In this document: positions 59,249 to 64,000 of the stretch, piece by piece
Numbering within the stretch: the stretch's first letter is position 1
Layout: the number at the start of each line of letters is the position of its first letter
Source: Ruegeria haliotis
GTDB taxonomy: Bacteria > Pseudomonadota > Alphaproteobacteria > Rhodobacterales > Rhodobacteraceae
DNA: 64,000 nt
Direction of reading: 5' to 3'
Assembly: GCF_013377785.1 (NCBI RefSeq)
Contig: NZ_JABXWT010000001.1
Location: 547,523-611,522, forward strand
Notes under the pieces: generated by a model
Database searches by the model: none
What the model was told of the DNA's origin: nothing
The model's input: only the letters and a program-made list of their open reading frames with translations
Made by a program: the position numbers and the translations under genes

Positions 59249-61086
59249 CAGCCCCAAGCTCAGCCTTGCTAACGGCGACGGCCCGCGTTGTCTCTGTGCA
59301 GGAAGGGCTGGTGCGGATACAGGCCAATCCGGACGCGGCAGGCAAGCCGGGTCAACTGGTCAAGAACGAAGCCGTATTCATCCTGCCCACTCGGCCCGGT
59401 CCGGACGGTCGTCAGGAACGGCTCAAGGCCGAGGTTTTGCGGGTGCGCGGAGACACGGCGGATGTTCAGGTTTATGAAAGCACAGATGGCGTGGCCGTTG
59501 GTGTTCCTGTCGAACAATCCGGGCAATTGCTGTCGGTTGAGCTGGGGCCGGGTTTGCTGGGGCAGGTTTTTGACGGGCTGCAATCGCCATTGCCCAAAGT
59601 GGCTGCCGAATTCGGAACGTTCTTGCCACGCGGCGCCGATGTTGCGCCGCTGGACGATCAGACCAAGCGGTCTTTCACTCCAACAGTGAAGGTGGGCGAC
59701 ACTGTCACCGCGGGGGACAGTATCGGAACCGTGCCTGAGGGGCATTTCAATCACAAGGTCAAGCTACCGTTCAACTGGTCTGGTGATTACAAGGTGGTCT
59801 GGGTGCAGGAGGGCGCAGCCAATATACGCGATATCGTGGCCCGGCTGGAGGACGCGCAGGGCGGAGAACATACGCTAACCCTGGCGCAGAAATGGCCTGT
59901 TCGGCGCCCATTGCCCGAAAGCATTCTAAAAAGAGCTTTGTCCGAGCGGTTGTATCCGACCGAGCCGGTCCTGACGTCGCAACGGTTGATTGACACGTTT
60001 TTTCCGGTCGCGCGCGGAGGTACGGCCTGTATTCCGGGGCCGTTCGGGGCAGGTAAGACCGTGTTGCAGAACCTGATTGCCCGCAATGCAAAGGTGGACA
60101 TCGTGATCGTCGTGGCCTGCGGTGAGCGCGCGGGGGAAGTGGTGGAAACCATTTCCGAGTTTCCAAAAATGACCGACCCGACCACCGGCGGCAGCCTTAT
60201 GGACCGAACCATCATCATCTGCAACATCTCGTCCATGCCGGTTGCCGCGCGTGAGGCTTCGATTTTCACCGGCATCACGCTGGGCGAATGTTATCGCCAG
60301 ATGGGCTATGACGTTCTGCTGATCGCCGACAGCACCAGCCGTTGGGCGCAGGCGATGCGCGAGACCTTGGGCAAGCTGGAAGAGATCCCCGGCGAGGAAG
60401 GATTCCCAGCCTATCTGGAAAGCTCGATCTAGGGATTGTATGAACGGGCCGGGGTGCTGAAGACCAACGACGGAGATATGGGCAGTCTGACTCTGATCGG
60501 AACGGTCTCGCCTGCGGGTGGCAATTTTGACGAACCGGTCACGCAATCGACCCTCTCGACCGTCAAGTGTTTCCTCGGGTTGTCATCCGAGCGTGCTTAT
60601 AAACGCTTCTACCCGGCGGTCGATCCGATGCTGAGTTGGTCACGCTATCTGGATCAAATGTCCGACTGGTACGACAGGAACGCCGAGCCCGGTTGGACGG
60701 CCAAAGTACGCGACTTGCTGGCTCTGATCGAAAAGGGTGAGCAGATTGACCAGATGATGCAGGTGACTGGCGAAGAAGGCGTAACAATCGAAGATTTTGT
60801 GACGCAACAAAAGGCGCTGTTCGTCGACATGGTCTATCTCCAGCAGGACGCATTCGACAAGGTGGACGCGACTGTGCCTCTTGAACGGCAGAAAAAGACG
60901 TTCAAGCTGATCTATGATGTGACCCAATCCACGGCAGAATTCGCTGACAAGGCAGAGGTCAGGAAAGTGTTTACGCACCTAACGGATTTGGTGAAGAACT
61001 TTCACTATGCCGCTGAAAACGCCCCGGAATACAAATCGATCTGGCAACAGATCGAAAACCTGTGCCGTGACAAATTCAATCTCTGA
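59245..61086 (+). pseudogene. ntpA: V/A-type ATPase catalytic subunit A, internal stop
   Basis: The gene starts at ATG 59245, overlapping DUF2764 by 4 bp. The P-loop GPFGAGKT, the bulge domain and SSMPVAARE are present. An in-frame TAG at 60430-60432 follows YLESSI, where GLYERAGVLKT continues in frame to 61086. Without it the protein would have 613 residues, the normal length. A truncated product of 395 residues would lose the C-terminal domain. Confidence 0.88.
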
Positions 61087-61218
61087 GATTGTGGCTGATA
61101 TCCAACCTGGAACGTGGGTCTCACAAATCAGAGTCAAATAGAAATCCCACAGATATGACTTGATAAGGACCGATTTTCGTGTCTTTCTGTGGGGATCTTT
61201 GGATTTTCGGAGTAAGTT

Positions 61219-62001
61219 GTGAAAAAGCGCGCGCCCAATACGCATCGCGAACTGGAATTGCTGGACGCATTGCGGCGTCTGGGCGGGACGGCGCGAAATT
61301 CAGAGCTGGCCAATATGTTAGCCGTATCCGAGGAAACCGTACGACGTACGATAAAGGCGCTGTCCAAGGCAGGTACAGTAGAACGGGTCCATGGTGGCGC
61401 CTATCTGGCCGGTGTGCAGGGAGATCCCAGCTTTTTTCGCCGTATCTCGCAGCATGCCGAAGAAAAGCGCCGTATCGCCGGGCATATCGCCAAAATGGTA
61501 CAAGATCAAATGACAGTGTTTCTGGATGTCGGTTCGACAACGGCATTTGTTGCCGAAGAACTGCGACGGGCCGGGAACCTGACAATCGTGAGCAACTCGA
61601 TAGGTATCGGGCAGGCTCTGGCAGGGATAAACGGCAACCGGGTGCACCTGCTTGGCGGAGAAATGCAAAGTGATGAGCGCGGGACATTCGGCCATGTGGC
61701 CCATCGGCAGGTGCAACGTTACGCATTTGACCTTGTGGTCCTGAGCACCGACGCGATCTTGGATCGCAAGGGGTTCTTGTATCAAAGTTTGGCCGAAGCT
61801 GATCTGGCATCCGTCGTCGTCCGGAATGCGGATCATGTCGTGATGGCAGCTGCGCATTTCAAATTTGGTGAGACCGCCCCATATGTTGGCCCAGATCCGC
61901 GAATGGTCCATACACTGGTGACGGACCGAGCGCCCAAAGGCACTTTGGCGGATTCAATTGGGCAATGGGGCGTAAACGTGCACGTCGCTGACGGGCCTTA
62001 G
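61219..62001 (+). CDS. DeoR-family transcriptional regulator
   Basis: This 260-residue protein starts at GTG 61219 with GGAG 7-10 nt upstream (MKKRAPNTHRELELLDALRRLGG). An N-terminal HTH (NSELANMLAVSEETVRRTIKALSKAGTVERVHGGAYL) is followed by the sugar-phosphate-binding DeoRC domain (VFLDVGSTTAFVAEEL...SNSIGIGQAL). The family includes GlpR, and the glycerol operon lies ~8 kb away across the V-ATPase remnant; a link is possible but not shown. The gene ends in TAG. Confidence 0.88.
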   Translation: MKKRAPNTHRELELLDALRRLGGTARNSELANMLAVSEETVRRTIKALSKAGTVERVHGGAYLAGVQGDPSFFRRISQHAEEKRRIAGHIAKMVQDQMTVFLDVGSTTAFVAEELRRAGNLTIVSNSIGIGQALAGINGNRVHLLGGEMQSDERGTFGHVAHRQVQRYAFDLVVLSTDAILDRKGFLYQSLAEADLASVVVRNADHVVMAAAHFKFGETAPYVGPDPRMVHTLVTDRAPKGTLADSIGQWGVNVHVADGP

Positions 62002-62072
62002 TTTCGTGCCAATTTGTTACTTCTGCGCAGGTTTTGCGCGCAAACCGTTGAAATTCGACCGAGGATGAGTGG

Positions 62073-63770
62073 ATGGCAATCCTGAATTTCCTGATTCAGT
62101 TGGCTGGGGCAACAATGCTGTTGCTGTTTGCCGTGCGTATGGTGCGCACCGGGATCGAGCGGAGCTATGGCGCCTCGTTTCAGCGGGTGATGACCGAGCA
62201 GCAGAGCTTTGTGCAGGCCTCGATGGTTGGGGTTGCGATGGCGGTCGTATTGCAAAGCGCGACGGCCGTGACCTTGCTGACATCAGGGTTTGCCGCCAGC
62301 GGTTTGCTGGCCTTTTCGACCGGTCTGGCAATTGTTTTAGGTGGCGATCTGGGCTCGGCCCTGGTGATCCAGATCCTGTCCTTTCGGATGGATTGGTTGA
62401 TCCCGATGCTTTTAGCTGTCGGCGGTTATCTGTTCGTCAAAACCGAAGCGAAGAAAGCGCGCCAACTGGGGCGGATTCTGATGGGCATCGCCTTTATCCT
62501 GATCTCTCTGCGCTTTTTGCGAGAGGCCATGGATCCGATCCGCGACAGTGCGTTTTTACCCGCCGTGGCCGATTATCTGGCTCGGGACTATATCACCGCA
62601 TTTCTAGTTGGGGGCGCGCTGGCCTTTGTGATGCACTCGTCAGTGGCCGCAATCCTTATGTGTGTGACGCTTGTGCAAATCGGGGCCATCCCGTTCGAGG
62701 CGGGGTTGTCACTGGTCTTGGGGGCCAATTTCGGGTCGGGGTTCATCCCCGTATGGTTGAGCCGAGGGATGGATATCTCGGCGCGCCGCATCCCATATGC
62801 CAATCTTGCGCTTCGCGGAACGTGGGCTGTTTTGGCGCTGTTTGCCTGCAATATAACCTTACGATCCGGAGTGTTGGATGTTCCCGGCAGCGGGCAGATG
62901 TTGGTGACCGCTCACTTGGCGTTCAACGCGTTTCTGCTACTTCTGGCTTTGCCCTTCTGCGGGCGCTTGCAGCCATTGGTCGAACGGCTACTGCCCGAGC
63001 CTGAGGCGCGGACAGCAGCCGCAGAACATGGCCGTCCCGTCAGCATGCTGGACCCGCGCGACATCGGCAATGCCAGCCAAGCGGTGTCCAGCCTCAAGCG
63101 TGAACTGCTGCATATGTGCGATCTGGTTGATGCCATGTTCCGGCCAACGCTGGAATTGTACAAGTCCGGCGACAAGGACCAGATCCGCGCCATCCGGGCC
63201 ATGGACGGTGAGGTCAACGAGTGCCTGTATCGGATAAGAACTTTTGTTGCTGCGATTCCAACTGAGAGTTTCGGCAAACAGAACGCCAAACTGGCCCGGG
63301 ATATGATGGAATACGCAATCCGTCTTGAAACGGCCGGGGATGTTGTTGCCAAGCGATTGACCGCATTGGCGGATGACATGCGCAAAACCGGGGCGTCGTT
63401 TTCGAAAGAGGGTTGGTCAGAACTGGTGCAGATGCATGAAGGCATTCTGGCCAACGTCAGGCTGGCGATCAATGTACTGATCTCGGACGATCTGGAAAGC
63501 GCGCGATTGCTGAGCCAGGAGAAAAGCGAGATCAAGCGGGTCGAGCGGGACAGCCGCAAACGTCACCTGCGCCGGTTGCAGCACGGTGAGAGCGCAAGTT
63601 TCGAAACCAGCGATATCCACCTCGAAACTTTGCGCGCATTTCGCGAATTCAACAGCCATATCTCTGCTGTGGCCTACCCGATTCTTTACCGGCACGGTCA
63701 ACTGCTGGAGACACGTCTGATCGAAGATTTGCCGCAGATGGCAATGGATGAACGTAACCGGTCGTCCTGA
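62073..63770 (+). CDS. Na/Pi cotransporter family protein with PhoU-like C-terminus
   Basis: This 565-residue protein has an N-terminal transporter half of two repeats, each with an SSxxT/S-type motif (LQSATAVTLLTSGFAAS and MHSSVAAILMCVTL), as in NptA/PNaS. About residues 340-550 form a helical PhoU-like cytoplasmic domain (LYKSGDKDQIRAIRAMDGEVNECLYRIRTF). It imports phosphate with Na+ or acts in phosphate sensing. GAGGA precedes the ATG. It ends before tandem tRNAs on the opposite strand. Confidence 0.88.
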   Translation: MAILNFLIQLAGATMLLLFAVRMVRTGIERSYGASFQRVMTEQQSFVQASMVGVAMAVVLQSATAVTLLTSGFAASGLLAFSTGLAIVLGGDLGSALVIQILSFRMDWLIPMLLAVGGYLFVKTEAKKARQLGRILMGIAFILISLRFLREAMDPIRDSAFLPAVADYLARDYITAFLVGGALAFVMHSSVAAILMCVTLVQIGAIPFEAGLSLVLGANFGSGFIPVWLSRGMDISARRIPYANLALRGTWAVLALFACNITLRSGVLDVPGSGQMLVTAHLAFNAFLLLLALPFCGRLQPLVERLLPEPEARTAAAEHGRPVSMLDPRDIGNASQAVSSLKRELLHMCDLVDAMFRPTLELYKSGDKDQIRAIRAMDGEVNECLYRIRTFVAAIPTESFGKQNAKLARDMMEYAIRLETAGDVVAKRLTALADDMRKTGASFSKEGWSELVQMHEGILANVRLAINVLISDDLESARLLSQEKSEIKRVERDSRKRHLRRLQHGESASFETSDIHLETLRAFREFNSHISAVAYPILYRHGQLLETRLIEDLPQMAMDERNRSS

Positions 63771-63825
63771 AAGGGCGCAAAGCGCAGTCGCTAACCTTTT
63801 GAAGTCTTGGAGGTTTCAAGGAAAG

Positions 63826-63900
63826 TGGTAGCCCGTAGGGGAATCGAACCCCTCTTTCCAGGTTGAAAACCTGGCGTCCTAACCGATAGACGAACGGGCC
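63826..63900 (-). tRNA. tRNA-Glu(TTC), copy 1
   Basis: The reverse strand folds into a full cloverleaf beginning GGCCCGTTCGTC, with anticodon stem CCAGG/CCTGG and loop TTTTCAA (anticodon TTC), T arm GAGGGGTTCGATTCCCC and encoded 3' CCA. It reads GAA/GAG codons. It is identical to the copy at 63925-63999, with a 24-bp spacer. Confidence 0.93.
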
Positions 63901-63924
63901 ATCTGGTAGTGGCATAAGCACAAG

Positions 63925-63999
63925 TGGTAGCCCGTAGGGGAATCGAACCCCTCTTTCCAGGTTGAAAACCTGGCGTCCTAACCGATAGACGAACGGGCC
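63925..63999 (-). tRNA. tRNA-Glu(TTC), copy 2
   Basis: The sequence and fold are the same as copy 1 (75 nt including CCA). It is the promoter-proximal copy, since both are read on the minus strand. The window ends one base later. Confidence 0.93.
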
Positions 64000-64000
64000 A

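Noticed and set aside
53700..61086. Reading the V-ATPase stop codons as recoded (pyrrolysine, selenocysteine or suppressed amber)
   Set aside because: One stop is TAA, two frameshifts are also present, and TAG terminates other genes in the window (nnrS, DeoR regulator). No SECIS-like or pyl genes were seen.

Overview
The window reads as chromosomal DNA of a marine-type alphaproteobacterium of the Rhodobacterales (Roseobacter group). The inference rests on gene content and order: a nosCRZDFYLX operon as in Paracoccus, a nirS-type heme d1 cluster, norCBQDEF followed by an extra hemA and a Crp/Fnr-type regulator, a GlpSTPQV-type glycerol importer with a DUF2160 subunit, and a Hint-domain protein. 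Tightly overlapping genes (ATGA/GTGA junctions) are the rule. The species is not assigned.

Region 1 (1-9901) is a D-xylose locus: the end of xylB, galM, a di-haem MauG/cytochrome c peroxidase-like protein, then convergently a CRTAC1/ASPIC protein behind a ROK repressor (xylR), and divergently xylF, xylH, a one-domain xylG-type ATPase and xylA. Region 2 (10160-13099) is one large M10/serralysin-like, RTX-containing protein with four near-identical Trp-rich repeats.

Region 3 (13436-45877) is a complete nitrite-to-dinitrogen island: nosXLYFDZRC, a small membrane gene, nirNJHG(DL)FCE, a cupredoxin, a NirT-like multihaem fusion protein and nirS (all minus strand), then nnrS, a Hint protein, norCBQDEF, a 5-aminolevulinate synthase, an Nnr/Dnr regulator and a MATE transporter. 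Six NNR/DNR-type palindromes (TTGAC-N4-GTCAA-like) precede nosC, nirE, nirS, nnrS, norC and hemA. Five of them are centred 64-72 nt before the start codon, so the island looks like one NO-responsive regulon. The island lacks nar/nap and so starts at nitrite.

Region 4 (45884-53454) holds a BlaI/M56 (BlaR1-like) pair and a six-gene glycerol-type ABC operon. Region 5 (53700-61086) is a V/A-type ATPase operon with gene order B-D-I-K-E-DUF2764-A. Only B is clearly intact. The others carry four premature stops, two frameshifts and probably a lost start codon, so this is a decaying operon. Its order is also a circular permutation of the E-X-A-B-D-I-K order known from chlamydiae. Region 6 (61219-64000) has a DeoR-family regulator, a Na/Pi-cotransporter-PhoU fusion and two identical tandem tRNA-Glu(TTC) genes.

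The most interesting points are the multiply broken, permuted V-ATPase operon; the NirT-like fusion with an unusual CX3CH haem motif; the dense set of NNR boxes; the MauG/ASPIC pair embedded in the xylose locus; and the recent internal repeats of the M10 protein.
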